Positions 15,522-24,963 of a stretch of 32,632 nt of DNA are shown here, piece by piece. A program made the position numbers and the translations under genes. Numbering within the stretch: position 1 is the first letter of the stretch; each line of letters starts with the position of its first letter. The notes below the pieces were generated by a model that saw only the letters and a program-made list of their open reading frames with translations, did no database searches and was not told the DNA's origin. Source of the stretch: Verrucomicrobiales bacterium (GTDB lineage Bacteria > Verrucomicrobiota > Verrucomicrobiia > Verrucomicrobiales > DEV007); contig JARGPH010000047.1 in assembly GCA_029213065.1 (NCBI GenBank), positions 1 to 32,632 of the forward strand, in the 5' to 3' direction.

Positions 15522-16871
15522 TCAATTTCCCGTTTCGACGGTGGAAGCGTCATCCTGAAAAATGTGGCTGATCCCGTCGGGAAGGCCGGAGACGATCCAG
15601 TCCTTGATCATGACGCGATGGGAGTTTTGAACTCTCACGCCGCTCCTGGATTCGCTCAGGATATTGTCGTTCAGGCTGATCCCACGGGAGTCCTTTATAA
15701 GAATCGCCCCGGCATCGGCTTTCAGAGCCCGGAAGGTATTGTTCGAAAGGATGCAATCATCGCAGTTGCTCAGCCGGATCCCTCCGGGCCGTTCGAACTG
15801 GCGGGGATTGAAGGTGTTGCCGTTTACGATGACGCGTTTGCTGTCGGTGATGTGGAGAAAGTCAGGGTTCGGTGCGAAGAAATTGTTCCCTGTCAGGGTG
15901 ATGTCGGTCGCTGTGTGAATATCGACGCCCAGCGAGGTATCGCTCATGACATTGCCGGTGATGGTTACGGAATCGATCGGCCAGATCTCTTTTCCGAGAA
16001 TGCGGATGTTGGCCCCTCCGGGGGCGAGCTGATCAAACTCCGCCCCGCCGTAGTTTGAGCTGTGCTGGATCGTGCATCCGGTGATCGCGACTTCGGCAAT
16101 GGAGCGACTTCTGTCGCCGTCCGAACCGGCAACATCGAGCAAAATATTGGCGGTTTCGGTGGGGCTGTCATCCCCGGGCATGTTCGCTTCGATGTCGCAG
16201 CCGGTGATCTGGAGATTCCTGACATTGCCATCACGGACCACGATGCCGCCGCCGCGATTGTAGCTGATGTGTGAATTGCTCACGTTGATTTGGTGGAGAT
16301 TGATATCATCGAGGAAGAGACCGATTCCCGAGTTTTCGTAAAGATGAACGTCGGAAATAGCGACGTTGCGGTTTCGGTTCACGAGATGGATCCCGTGCTT
16401 GCACCAGCGAACCGAAACCCGGGAGAGGGTAGGCTGCATGCATTGTTCGAGAGCAATGCCGATCGCTTCGGGGTGATTGCCCACGATTTCGATGCCGTCA
16501 ACGAGGGGAGTGCGCTCGTGCCAGGTTGCAGGTTGGAACGACTTGGGGCTTGCTGAGCCTTCGTGACTGCCTTTGATATGAATCGCGGGGCCGGGGCCAT
16601 CCATGATCAGGGTTACAGGGCCTGATTCCGGCCGGACGATCGCGCTTTTCTCCTGCTTCAGGTTGAGCTCGATCGTGGAGGTGATTCGATATACTCCGGT
16701 GGGAATGACGAGGTTGCCATTCTGCGCATCGCGAAGCTCCTCCACTTCCCGAGTGCGGTCGGGAAGTGATCGAAGATCTTCAAACTGGGAGCTTGCGGTC
16801 GGCAGGTCCGCTGAGATCGCCTGGGAAAAGGGGATGAGTAAAATGTTCAGAGCCAGATAGATAGAGCGCAT
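15522..16871 (-). CDS. Secreted right-handed parallel beta-helix protein
   Basis: This 449-residue protein has a signal peptide (about 1-21) and long runs of short repeats of the form I-x-x-N-x-I or V-x-I-T-G-N. These include I-T-G-C-D-I, V-T-I-T-G-N-V and C-I-L-S-N-N-T-F. This is the pattern of right-handed beta-helix (pectate-lyase-like / NosD-like) folds. The opening resembles the start of glycoside-hydrolase-28-like folds: a D-A-Q-N-G-N-L-V-I-P-T-G-V-Y entry. A polysaccharide-binding or lyase role is plausible for a bacterium with sulfatases, but no catalytic residues can be assigned. It ends 16 bp from the convergent hypothetical gene. No close operon partner. Confidence 0.85.
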   Translation of the reverse strand: MRSIYLALNILLIPFSQAISADLPTASSQFEDLRSLPDRTREVEELRDAQNGNLVIPTGVYRITSTIELNLKQEKSAIVRPESGPVTLIMDGPGPAIHIKGSHEGSASPKSFQPATWHERTPLVDGIEIVGNHPEAIGIALEQCMQPTLSRVSVRWCKHGIHLVNRNRNVAISDVHLYENSGIGLFLDDINLHQINVSNSHISYNRGGGIVVRDGNVRNLQITGCDIEANMPGDDSPTETANILLDVAGSDGDRSRSIAEVAITGCTIQHSSNYGGAEFDQLAPGGANIRILGKEIWPIDSVTITGNVMSDTSLGVDIHTATDITLTGNNFFAPNPDFLHITDSKRVIVNGNTFNPRQFERPGGIRLSNCDDCILSNNTFRALKADAGAILIKDSRGISLNDNILSESRSGVRVQNSHRVMIKDWIVSGLPDGISHIFQDDASTVETGN

Positions 16872-17098
16872 CGGGAACCATGGCAGAGATTCCGGTGATG
16901 GGCTATTACGTGATTATTGAGGAAGGCCGTGTTGCAGCGCTCAGAAAACGGCGTCGTTCGCATTGAGTGGGGGAGTGCATTGATCGGATTATTTTCAGAA
17001 ATGGTCATGGTTTCCGTAAATAATGGCGATCAATTGCGTTTTTAATATTTACTGTGTTTTGCCTTTGAAAGTCAGCAAAATTGATTAAAAGATACCCG

Positions 17099-17500
17099 AT
17101 GGAGGAGGAGGACCTAAGAGTAGAAAAACTGGATTTCGGCACTTTTACGGTCGGGGACCGTTTCATTATCGGGGAAGCCAAAGAAGGCGCTAATATCCGT
17201 CTCGCCGAGTTTATACGGCTCATCGAGATCGCGAACGCCAGCTTCAAGGGAGCCAAATGGGGCTATATTTCGAAACGTCAGAACGAGTACTCGTTGCAGC
17301 CTACGATTCATCACGAGGCCCCGAAATTTGAAAAGAATATGGTGGCGTTTGCGATGGTCACTGAAAAGAGTTCGCACTTCAACAGCGCTCTGCTCGAGAA
17401 GCGCATTGTAGGGGACTCCTACAAATTCGAATGTTTTTCCGAAGTGGAAACGGCAGTGGAGTGGGTCAGGGAGGAAGTCGAAAGAGCAACGTCCAGCTAG
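17099..17500 (+). CDS. Small cytoplasmic protein, possibly STAS/SpoIIAA-like
   Basis: This 133-residue protein has alternating beta strands and helices and ends with F-x-x-V-E-T-A-V-E-W-V. That ending is similar to the F-x-x-x-x-x-A-x-x-W-L tail of the STAS-like/SpoIIAA-like stand-alone domains found in Bacteroidetes and related phyla. The assignment is a fold guess from size and pattern; no motif proves it. An in-frame TTG at 17081 would add six residues, but the ATG at 17099 is preferred. The upstream 60 bp are AT-rich and may hold the promoter. A strong hairpin follows the stop directly. Confidence 0.65.
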   Translation: MEEEDLRVEKLDFGTFTVGDRFIIGEAKEGANIRLAEFIRLIEIANASFKGAKWGYISKRQNEYSLQPTIHHEAPKFEKNMVAFAMVTEKSSHFNSALLEKRIVGDSYKFECFSEVETAVEWVREEVERATSS

Positions 17501-17520
17501 TGGGGCGTCGGAACGCCCCA
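17501..17520. terminator. Hairpin between convergent genes, probable bidirectional terminator
   Basis: TGGGGCGT-CGGA-ACGCCCCA is a perfect 8-bp stem with a 4-base loop, immediately after the stop codon at 17500 and 35 bp from the end of the ABC-F gene. No T-run follows on either strand, so termination may need a factor, or this may be a REP-like palindrome. Confidence 0.5.
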
Positions 17521-17554
17521 ATTCCCAAACCAAGTGGGGGCTGAGGCAGAATCT

Positions 17555-19162
17555 TTAATCCGCAGTGAGCGCGGCCCGCTCGTCTCCGGCTCCGGACTTC
17601 TCGATGAAGTAGTCCCAGTCTCCGTGGAAACGCTTCGCAACGCCGTTGGCAACGTGGATTACATCGGTCGCCAGCGTTTTAATGAAGTGAACATCGTGGG
17701 AGATGAATACGAGCGTTCCGGCATAGCTTTCCAGCGCGAGAATGAGGGACTCAACCGTGAGGATATCGAGGTGCGTGGTGGGCTCATCCATGAGAAGGAT
17801 GTTCGGCGGGTCGACGAGGAACTTGACGAGGTTGAGTCGACTTTTCTCTCCACCGCTGAGAACCTTCGTCATTTTGTAGACCTCTTCCTTGCGGAACATG
17901 AAGGAACCGAGAATGCCCCGGGCTTCGTCCTCACGGAGTGTCGGTGCGGCATTCAGCACTTCGGAAAGAACGCTGGCATTCGGATCGAGGGTCGCAGCGC
18001 GATGCTGGGAAAAGTAACCGATCTTTGCGTTGTGACCCGGAGTGTAGTCTCCCGATTGGGCGGTGAGTTCTCCGGCGAGAAGCTTGAGAAGTGTTGATTT
18101 ACCGGAACCGTTCGGTCCTACGAGCACGGTGCGCTCGCCGCGTTCAATCGTGAGGTCGAGGCCCTCATAGACCTTGTGTTTGCCGTAGGCAAAATCGATG
18201 TTTTCCAGGGTCATCGCTTTCTGCCCACCGCGAGGAGGCTCGGGGATCTGAAAGCGGAACGGCTTCTTCGGTGACATCGGTTTCTCGATTTTCTCCATCC
18301 GCTCGATTTCCTTGAGCTTGGACTGGGCCTGAGATGCCTTCGAAGAAACGGAGCGGAATTTATTGGCGAAGGCCTGGAGCTCCTTGATTTGCTTCTGCTG
18401 ATTCTTGTAGGCGTTGTTCTGTTGCTCATACTGAGCGTGACGCTGTTCCACGAAGGCGGAATAGTTGCCGGTGTAGGAGTTCAGCTTCTTCTCGTTGATG
18501 TCGTAAACAGACTCGACGAGCTCGTCCATGAATTCGCGGTCGTGCGAAATCATGAGGATGGCACCTGAGTAATTCTTCAGATAGTCCTGGAACCAGAGCA
18601 ACGACATGAGGTCGAGGTGGTTGGTAGGCTCATCGAGCATGAGGAGATCCGGCTCGATCACGAGGAGGCGTGCAAGGTGGGCACGCATGATCCAGCCACC
18701 GGACATCTCTTTGGCAGGGCGGTCAAAGTCAGTCTCCGCGTAGCCGAGGCCACGGAGCATTTTTTTGGCTTTCGCCTCCACTTTGGGATCGTTGAGAGCG
18801 TCGAACATGCCCTGAGCCTCGGAATACTCCGGAACATCAACAGTTCCCGCGTCCTCAAACTTCTTCAGGGTTGCTTCGAGTTTCTCAATCTCGCCGGCCC
18901 GACCCGTTGCAATCTCGATCACAGTGTAATCACCGACGTCTTCACTTTCCTGGGGCAGGAATCCCACGAGGGTCCATTCGTCGCGCTCCACGGTTCCCCG
19001 GTCGGCTTCTTCCTCTTTGAGAATGATACGGAAAATGGTCGATTTTCCGGCTCCATTGGGTCCCACGAGAGCGACGCGTTCACCGTAGTTGATTTGCAGA
19101 TCGGCATCTTCGAAGAGTGTTTCTCCTCCGTAGGATTTTTTGAGTTTTCGAATCGTTAACAT
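17555..19162 (-). CDS. ABC-F family ATPase (translation factor / ribosome protection type)
   Basis: The protein has two ABC domains and no membrane segment, the ABC-F layout. Residue numbers here count from the TTG at 19189; the ATG at 19162 (residue 10) is my preferred start because L-T-I-R-K-L-K-K-S-Y begins the first domain. Walker A motifs are at 43-51 (G-P-N-G-A-G-K-S-T) and 358-366. Signature motifs are M-S-G-G-W (162-166) and L-S-G-G-E (444-448). Walker B D-E-P-T follows each. A charged, Gln-rich helical linker (about 245-305) corresponds to the P-site tRNA interaction motif. ABC-F proteins act on ribosomes, as in EttA/YbiT-type translation control or antibiotic protection; which role applies here cannot be told from motifs. 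Confidence 0.93.
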   Translation of the reverse strand: MLTIRKLKKSYGGETLFEDADLQINYGERVALVGPNGAGKSTIFRIILKEEEADRGTVERDEWTLVGFLPQESEDVGDYTVIEIATGRAGEIEKLEATLKKFEDAGTVDVPEYSEAQGMFDALNDPKVEAKAKKMLRGLGYAETDFDRPAKEMSGGWIMRAHLARLLVIEPDLLMLDEPTNHLDLMSLLWFQDYLKNYSGAILMISHDREFMDELVESVYDINEKKLNSYTGNYSAFVEQRHAQYEQQNNAYKNQQKQIKELQAFANKFRSVSSKASQAQSKLKEIERMEKIEKPMSPKKPFRFQIPEPPRGGQKAMTLENIDFAYGKHKVYEGLDLTIERGERTVLVGPNGSGKSTLLKLLAGELTAQSGDYTPGHNAKIGYFSQHRAATLDPNASVLSEVLNAAPTLREDEARGILGSFMFRKEEVYKMTKVLSGGEKSRLNLVKFLVDPPNILLMDEPTTHLDILTVESLILALESYAGTLVFISHDVHFIKTLATDVIHVANGVAKRFHGDWDYFIEKSGAGDERAALTAD

Positions 19163-19397
19163 AAGATTAGCGGGTGTCTGCTTTGGCAATTCCCTGTGGA
19201 AAGACCACTACATAGCTGACCTTCATCGTTCCGCAAACCGAAACCGCGTCATTCAACGGGTGCCTAAGGGGCTGGAAGAGGCGCTTTGAGCAGGGACGTG
19301 ATAAAGTTCCAATTTTTCTGAGAGATTTTCTTAAGGCTGGACATTATTTGGTGAACGGGCATTCTTCGCTCTCCAAAATCCCAATTTTGAATCAACC

Positions 19398-22300
19398 ATG
19401 TTAAGTAAATACAGCTCCTCACGATGGCTTGCCTGCGCAGCGTTTTTCCTCGGAATTATGCTCACAGGGATGTTCAGCTCTGCCCACGCAAATGCTCCGG
19501 ATTCGAAATTTCTTGTTTTCGAAGGCGAGAGCGGTCCCGGTAAAGGGAAGCATGTCGTGCTCCTCTCCGGTGACGAAGAGTATCGCTCGGAAGAGTCGAT
19601 GCCGATGATGGCGATGGTTCTCGCTGAGCAGGGATTCAAATGCACGGTGCTTTTCTCCCTGAATGACGATGGGACGGTTAACCCTGACAAGGGCGATAAT
19701 CTGAGCCATCCTGAGGCGCTGGATTCGGCTGACCTCCTAATTCTCGGCCTGCGTTTCCGCCACTGGCAGGACGAGGCAATGGAGAAGTTCGAAGCGGCCT
19801 TGAACCGTGGCGTTCCCATGATCGCACTGAGAACATCCACGCATGCGTTCAATACGGACAAAAAAGGCAAGTGGGCCAAATATGGTTGGCAGGCTCCTGC
19901 TGAGTCCGGTTGGGAAAAGGGATTCGGACGTCAGGTCCTCGGTGAAACGTGGGTGAGTCACCACGGGAAACATAAAGTGGAAGGTGCCCGCTCGGTTGTT
20001 GAAGAAGCGAATAAGGAGAACCCGATCCTCAACGGAGTGGGAACGATTTTTGCGACGTCGGATGTCTACGGTGCCGATCCGCTTGAGCCGTCGACAATTC
20101 TCCTGCGCGGTGAAGTGACAGAGACGCTCGACTCTGATTCCGCCGGCGTTGCCGCGAAAAACGATCCCATGCAGCCGATCGCCTGGACTCGCGAATACAA
20201 ACACGAGGACGGAACAACGAATAAGATTTTCACAACGACGATGGGTGCCGCGGTTGATCTTCTCGACGAGAGCCTTCGCCGCCTCGTTGTGAATGGTGTT
20301 TTCTGGGGACTGGGAATGGAGGTTCCTGAGAAAGTGGATGTTGCTCTTCCCGCCGGTTACGAGCCTTCCAACTTCAGTTTCAAAGCATATAAAGTGGGGC
20401 TGAAGCCGTTCGATTTTATTCCCGGCTCAGAGAAGTTCAAGAATGCCGAAACGCCGCAAGCGGAGAAGAAACAGGGCGCAGCCAAGGTTAAGAAAGCGAC
20501 CCCGCTCAAAGTGAACGACGGTGATAACATCGTAATCATCGGAGCCGGAATGGCTTCGAGAATGAATCACTTCAATCACTTTGAGACTGAACTGTTTCTC
20601 CGTTTTCCTGACAAAGATATCACGATTCGCAACATGGGCGACGAGGGGAATACTCCCGGCTTTCGTCCGCATCCCGGTCGTAACTACGAAGAGCAGTATG
20701 CGTTCCCCGGTGCAAAGGAGCTTCTTCGCAAAGAGCTTCAGACCAATACGAAGCCACAGGGCCATTTTGAAACACCTGACCAGTGGCTGACCCGCCTCAA
20801 AGCGGACACGATTCTCGCCTTCTTCGGATTCAACTCTTCGTTCGAAGGTCCTGAGGGCGTCGAGCGTTACAAGAAGGAACTCGATGCTTTTTTGAAGCAC
20901 ACCGCCGCTCAGAAATACAACGGCAAGAGCGCGCCGCAAATCGCACTGGTCTCGCCGACGGCGTTTCAGGATCTTTCTGCGCAGTATGACACTCCGGATG
21001 GTGTCGAAGAGAATAAGAATCTCAAGCTCTACACGGACGCTTCCAGTGAAGTGGCCGCGGCAAACGGTGTCCTCTTTGTAGATGCTTTTACGCCAACTCT
21101 GGCCTGGTATTCAGGTGCTAACGAATACACCATCGACGGAGCACTGTTTAATGACGCCGGCTATGAGAAGCTCGCGCCGGTGATCGCTGACGCCGCTTTT
21201 GGAAAGGGAAAAGTCGACGAGGACAAACGCTCTGTCGTTCATTCCGCCGTTGAGGAAAAGAACTGGTCATGGCTCAATGATTTCAAAGTCCCGAACGGAG
21301 TTCACGTCTACGGACGTCGTTACAACCCCTACGGTCCTGACAACTACCCGCACGAGCTCAAGAAGACCCGCGAATATACTGTAATTCGTGATCAGGCGAT
21401 CTGGGCGCGTTTGAAAGATGAGCCGTTTGATGTCGTTGCGAAGGATGCGCAGACTTACGTGCTTCCTCCGGTGGAGACGAACTACGTTCCGAGCGTGAAG
21501 AACGGTTCGGTTGAATATCGTCCCGGAAAAGAGGTCGAATCCCAGCTAACCACCGCTGATGGATACAAGATTGAGCTTTTCGCTTCCGAAGAGCAGTTCC
21601 CATCACTCGCGAATCCTGTTCAGCTTTCGTTTGATAACAAAGGTCGGCTCTGGGTTGCGACGATGGAGAGCTATCCGCACTACCGGATCGGCGATCCACT
21701 TCCTCAGGATAAGCTCCTCATTCTCGAAGATACCGATGGTGACGGCAAATCCGACAAAGAGACCGCGTTCGCAGATGATCTTCACATTCCTATCGGTTTC
21801 GAGATCGCTCACGATGGCGTTTATGTTTCCCAAAGTGGCAGCCTTGTTTTCCTGCAGGACACCAACGGCGATGACAAATATGATACGCGCGAGGTGCTCA
21901 TGAGTGGATTTGACGATCATGACACCCACCACGCGATTTCCGCTTTCTGTGCGGATCCAAGCGGTGCGATTATGATGGGGGAAGGGGTTTTCCTCCATAC
22001 CCATGTTGAGACTGCCTACGGTCCGGTTCGCGGGAGTAACGGTGGCTTTGATCGCTATTCCCCACGGAATAAAAAGTTGATCCGCTACGCGCAGTTCAAC
22101 ATTCCCAATCCATGGGGAATCGCTTTCGATGACTATGGACAGGACTTTTTCCTTCACACTTCCGGCACGAGCCTTTCCTGGATGATGCCGGGTTCGGTGA
22201 AGCCTGTTTATGGCGTGAACATGAAGGCTCCTGACATTATCACTGATCAGTCGGTCCGTCCGACTTCCGGACTTGAGTTTGTCTCGAGCCGTCACTTTCC

Positions 22301-23567
22301 GGATGAGGTTCAAGGCGATATTCTTCTGACAAATGCGATCGGCTATCTGGGGGCGAAGCAGCACGAGGTCATTGAAGACGGCACCGGATTCACCACCAAG
22401 TTCCGTCAGGACCTTTTCTTTTCGAAAGACCTTAACTTCCGTCCTGTTGACATCGAGTTTGCTCCCGACGGATCGCTCTACGTGGTCGATTGGCACAATG
22501 CTCTCATCGGTCACATGCAGCACAGCGCCCGTGATCCGCTTCGCGACCACGTGCACGGTCGTATCTACCGCGTCACCTACCCGTCCCGTCCGCTGGTTGA
22601 GCCGGCAAAAATTGACGGAGAAAGCATTGAGCACCTTCTCGAAAATCTGAAACTGCACGAGTATCGTTCACGTTACCGCACTCGCAGAGAGCTCCGTGGA
22701 CGCGATGCGAACGCTGTCGTTGCCGCAGTCGAGAAATGGGTGCCGACTCTTAAAGATGACAGACACAAGCTCGAAGCTCTCTGGGTGACCTGGGGCATTA
22801 ATCGCGTCGATGTTGATCTGTTGAAGACGCTTCTGAAATCGGAGGATCATAAGGTCCGTGCCGGTGCCACTCGCGTCCTTCGATTCAATGAGGATAAAGT
22901 GGCCGACTATCAGGATCTCATGCTTGCGGCAGCAGGTGACGAGCACGGTCGGGTTCGCCTTGAGGCGATTACGGCTGCTTCATGGGGGGATTCAGAAGAC
23001 GGGCTCGCTATCCTCGCGGTGGCTGAAGCCAAGGGACTCGATAAGTATTCAGAAGATTCCTTCAAAACGGCAAAGGCCGCCCTTTCTCACGAAATTCTTG
23101 AAGACCCTGATAAGAATCTCCGTATTCAGGCTCCGAAACATCTCAAAGGAAAAGACAAAAAGCTCTACATCACGGGAGCCGAAATTTATGCCCGTGAGGC
23201 GCACTGCGGAACCTGTCACCAGGCGAATGGTAAAGGTCTCGATGCTGCTGGATTCCCTCCACTCGATGGCACGAAATGGGTCAATGGCGATTCTGAGCGT
23301 CTCATTAAAGTTGCTCTCAAAGGAGTGATGGGACCGATCGAGGTGAACGGCAAAGCTTATCCCGGCGTGGTTCCGATGACTCCGTTTGAGTACATTCTCA
23401 AGGATGATGAGCTCGCTGCTGTTTTGACTTATGTCAGGAACTCCTGGTCAAATAAAGCCGGCCCGATTTCTGCAAAGGAAGTCGCGAAAGTGAGAGCGGC
23501 GACGAAGGACCAGAAGATGATGTATAACCCCGCTGACCTGCTCAAAGAGCATCCCCATGCTGAGTAA
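19398..23567 (+). CDS. Giant secreted ThuA / SGNH / PVC-type dehydrogenase / cytochrome c fusion protein
   Basis: This 1389-residue protein has a signal peptide ending near A-H-A. A ThuA-like domain (about 48-320) contains V-V-L-L-S-G-D-E-E-Y-R-S-E-E. A degenerate SGNH/GDSL-type domain follows (about 375-600: V-I-I-G-A-G-M-A-S-R, then F-F-G-F-N-S-S-F). The PVC-type membrane-bound dehydrogenase propeller (about 710-1060) has L-W-V-A-T-M-E-S-Y-P and D-T-D-G-D-G-K-S-D, a calcium-loop-like stretch. HEAT-like helical repeats occupy about 1085-1215. A C-terminal cytochrome c domain has C1270-G-T-C-H1274, with P-M-T-P-F as the likely distal Met. Such proteins are hallmark Planctomycetes/Verrucomicrobia periplasmic redox enzymes, probably acting on sugars or sugar derivatives. 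The substrate is unknown. It stands alone and ends in a strong terminator. Confidence 0.9.
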   Translation: MLSKYSSSRWLACAAFFLGIMLTGMFSSAHANAPDSKFLVFEGESGPGKGKHVVLLSGDEEYRSEESMPMMAMVLAEQGFKCTVLFSLNDDGTVNPDKGDNLSHPEALDSADLLILGLRFRHWQDEAMEKFEAALNRGVPMIALRTSTHAFNTDKKGKWAKYGWQAPAESGWEKGFGRQVLGETWVSHHGKHKVEGARSVVEEANKENPILNGVGTIFATSDVYGADPLEPSTILLRGEVTETLDSDSAGVAAKNDPMQPIAWTREYKHEDGTTNKIFTTTMGAAVDLLDESLRRLVVNGVFWGLGMEVPEKVDVALPAGYEPSNFSFKAYKVGLKPFDFIPGSEKFKNAETPQAEKKQGAAKVKKATPLKVNDGDNIVIIGAGMASRMNHFNHFETELFLRFPDKDITIRNMGDEGNTPGFRPHPGRNYEEQYAFPGAKELLRKELQTNTKPQGHFETPDQWLTRLKADTILAFFGFNSSFEGPEGVERYKKELDAFLKHTAAQKYNGKSAPQIALVSPTAFQDLSAQYDTPDGVEENKNLKLYTDASSEVAAANGVLFVDAFTPTLAWYSGANEYTIDGALFNDAGYEKLAPVIADAAFGKGKVDEDKRSVVHSAVEEKNWSWLNDFKVPNGVHVYGRRYNPYGPDNYPHELKKTREYTVIRDQAIWARLKDEPFDVVAKDAQTYVLPPVETNYVPSVKNGSVEYRPGKEVESQLTTADGYKIELFASEEQFPSLANPVQLSFDNKGRLWVATMESYPHYRIGDPLPQDKLLILEDTDGDGKSDKETAFADDLHIPIGFEIAHDGVYVSQSGSLVFLQDTNGDDKYDTREVLMSGFDDHDTHHAISAFCADPSGAIMMGEGVFLHTHVETAYGPVRGSNGGFDRYSPRNKKLIRYAQFNIPNPWGIAFDDYGQDFFLHTSGTSLSWMMPGSVKPVYGVNMKAPDIITDQSVRPTSGLEFVSSRHFPDEVQGDILLTNAIGYLGAKQHEVIEDGTGFTTKFRQDLFFSKDLNFRPVDIEFAPDGSLYVVDWHNALIGHMQHSARDPLRDHVHGRIYRVTYPSRPLVEPAKIDGESIEHLLENLKLHEYRSRYRTRRELRGRDANAVVAAVEKWVPTLKDDRHKLEALWVTWGINRVDVDLLKTLLKSEDHKVRAGATRVLRFNEDKVADYQDLMLAAAGDEHGRVRLEAITAASWGDSEDGLAILAVAEAKGLDKYSEDSFKTAKAALSHEILEDPDKNLRIQAPKHLKGKDKKLYITGAEIYAREAHCGTCHQANGKGLDAAGFPPLDGTKWVNGDSERLIKVALKGVMGPIEVNGKAYPGVVPMTPFEYILKDDELAAVLTYVRNSWSNKAGPISAKEVAKVRAATKDQKMMYNPADLLKEHPHAE

Positions 23568-23597
23568 TACGTTGCGATAATTAACTTCACACCTTTG

Positions 23598-23639
23598 AAA
23601 AGGGTATCTATCATCCGCGGGATGAAGATACCCTTTTTT
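23598..23639 (+). terminator. Intrinsic terminator or attenuator overlapping the selenoprotein start codon
   Basis: Arms 23598-23616 and 23620-23637 pair over 18 bp with a single bulged A (23610) and a GCG loop, followed by a T6 run (23634-23639) partly inside the 3' arm. It lies 31 bp after the stop of the 1389-residue gene, so it should end that transcript. The ATG of the next gene (23622-23624) is inside the 3' arm. Confidence 0.75.
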
Positions 23640-24941
23640 GTGGCCCTTGCCGTCGCGCTGCCCTTCGTCACAGTGCCGTTGCTGCTCGCTGCGGATTCGA
23701 AGCAGTCCCGCGATGAAATGGTGCTGGAGGATCGTGCTGAGCTAATCGGGAACGACACCTGGATTTACAACGATCTGGAGAAAGCCAAAGCGGTTGCGAA
23801 GGCGGCGAACAAGCCGCTCATGATTGTCTTCCGGTGTATCCCGTGAAGCGCGTGCAGCGAGTTCGACGAGCAGGTTGTTCGTCGCGATGATACGATTGAT
23901 GACCTGATGGACGAGTTCGTCTGTCTGCGGATCATCCAAATGAATGGAGTGGATCTATCACTCTTTCAGTTCGACTATGACATGTCGTTCGCGGTGTTTT
24001 TCATGAATGCCGATGAGACGATTTACGGGCGCTACGGGACACGCTCGGATCGCTCAGATCATGCGGATCGCCACATTTCGATGGAGGGGCTCAAAGCCTC
24101 GATGGAGGGCGCTCTGGATTTGCATCGACGTTATCCTGAGGTTGCCTCGAGCCTCGAGGACAAGCGGGGCGCCGAGCCTCGCTACGAACGGGCGGAGCTG
24201 TATCCGGAGCTTCAAAACTACACGCCGATGATCAATTATGAAAACGAGACGGCGAAGAGCTGCATTCATTGTCATCAAATTCACAATGCAGAGAGGCAGG
24301 GGCTTCGCGACTCGAACAATCTCATTCCGGATCCTGTCCTCTATTTGTATCCGATGCCCGAAGTGTTCGGTGTGAAACTTGCCACCGAAAGCCGGGCGAC
24401 TCTTTCCGGGGTGCTCCCTGGATCTGCGGCGGCGAAGGCGGGGCTTCAGGCGGGCGACGAATTGCTCAATGTCAAAGGGCAGCCCCTGATTTCCCAGGCC
24501 GATTTGCAGTGGATACTGCAGAATGAGGGTTCCGGTGAAGCCACGCTTCCCATGAAGGTTCGCAGAGATGACGAAACGATATTCGTGGAGGTTGCGCTCG
24601 AAGACGGCTGGAGACGGAAAAGCGATTTCGGCTGGCGCGTCTCGACCTGGGATCTGAGGCGAATGGTGCTGGGCGGGATGGTGCTCGTTTCGGATGAGTC
24701 GGGAAAAGCCGGAGTCGGCCTCACCGTGAAAGGTGCCGGTAAGCACGGTGGCCATGCCGTGGCGCGAAAGGCCGGGGTGCGCGAGGGCGATCTGATTGTT
24801 TCGATCGGAGGAAGGGGCACCCGTGCTACCGAGGCGGAGATTATTGCTTATTTGTTAGAGGAAACCGAAAAGGGTGATGCGATCCCGTTGACGCTGAAAA
24901 GAGGGGCGCGGGAAATCTCAATCCAGTATAAGGCGCAGTAG
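23622..24941 (+). CDS. Trx-like/PDZ selenoprotein (in-frame UGA read as selenocysteine)
   Basis: The frame is open from 23622 to 24941 except for one TGA at 23844-23846. Read as selenocysteine it gives 439 residues: a signal peptide (about 1-24), then a thioredoxin-like domain in which C72-I-P-U75-S-A-C78 takes the place of a CxxC redox site, in the context M-I-V-F-R-C-I-P. A C214-I-H-C217-H218 heme-type motif follows, then two PDZ domains (about 250-330 and 345-435). This is the order of the PVC family annotated as Trx7/PDZ (seleno)protein. A SECIS-like hairpin stands right after the UGA, and the downstream frame is clean, so decay is unlikely. I infer a periplasmic thiol/selenol oxidoreductase. 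selA, selB and selC must lie elsewhere. An in-frame TTG at 23595 is an alternative start. Confidence 0.88.
23844..23884 (+). promoter_or_regulatory. UGA codon plus bacterial SECIS-like hairpin
   Basis: After the UGA (23844-23846), bases 23864-23871 (CGACGAGC) pair with 23877-23884 (GTTCGTCG), giving an 8-bp stem with one G-U pair. The loop is AGGTT, starting 26 nt after the UGA. Bacterial SECIS elements have an apical loop with a G in its first two positions at this distance. The tip GC-AGGTT-GT closely resembles the GC-AGGTCT-GC tip of E. coli fdhF, which binds SelB. Confidence 0.75.
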
Positions 24942-24963
24942 GCGCCGCGGGGCAGAGCACCTC

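Noticed and set aside
15564-16058. Long plus-strand ORF opposite the beta-helix gene
   Set aside because: The minus-strand frame has a signal peptide and clear beta-helix repeats over 449 codons; the plus-strand frame is its shadow.
23595-23846. Separate short secreted protein ending at TGA
   Set aside because: It shares the frame with the following ORF, stops exactly at a redox-motif position and has a SECIS-like hairpin behind it; treated as part of the selenoprotein.
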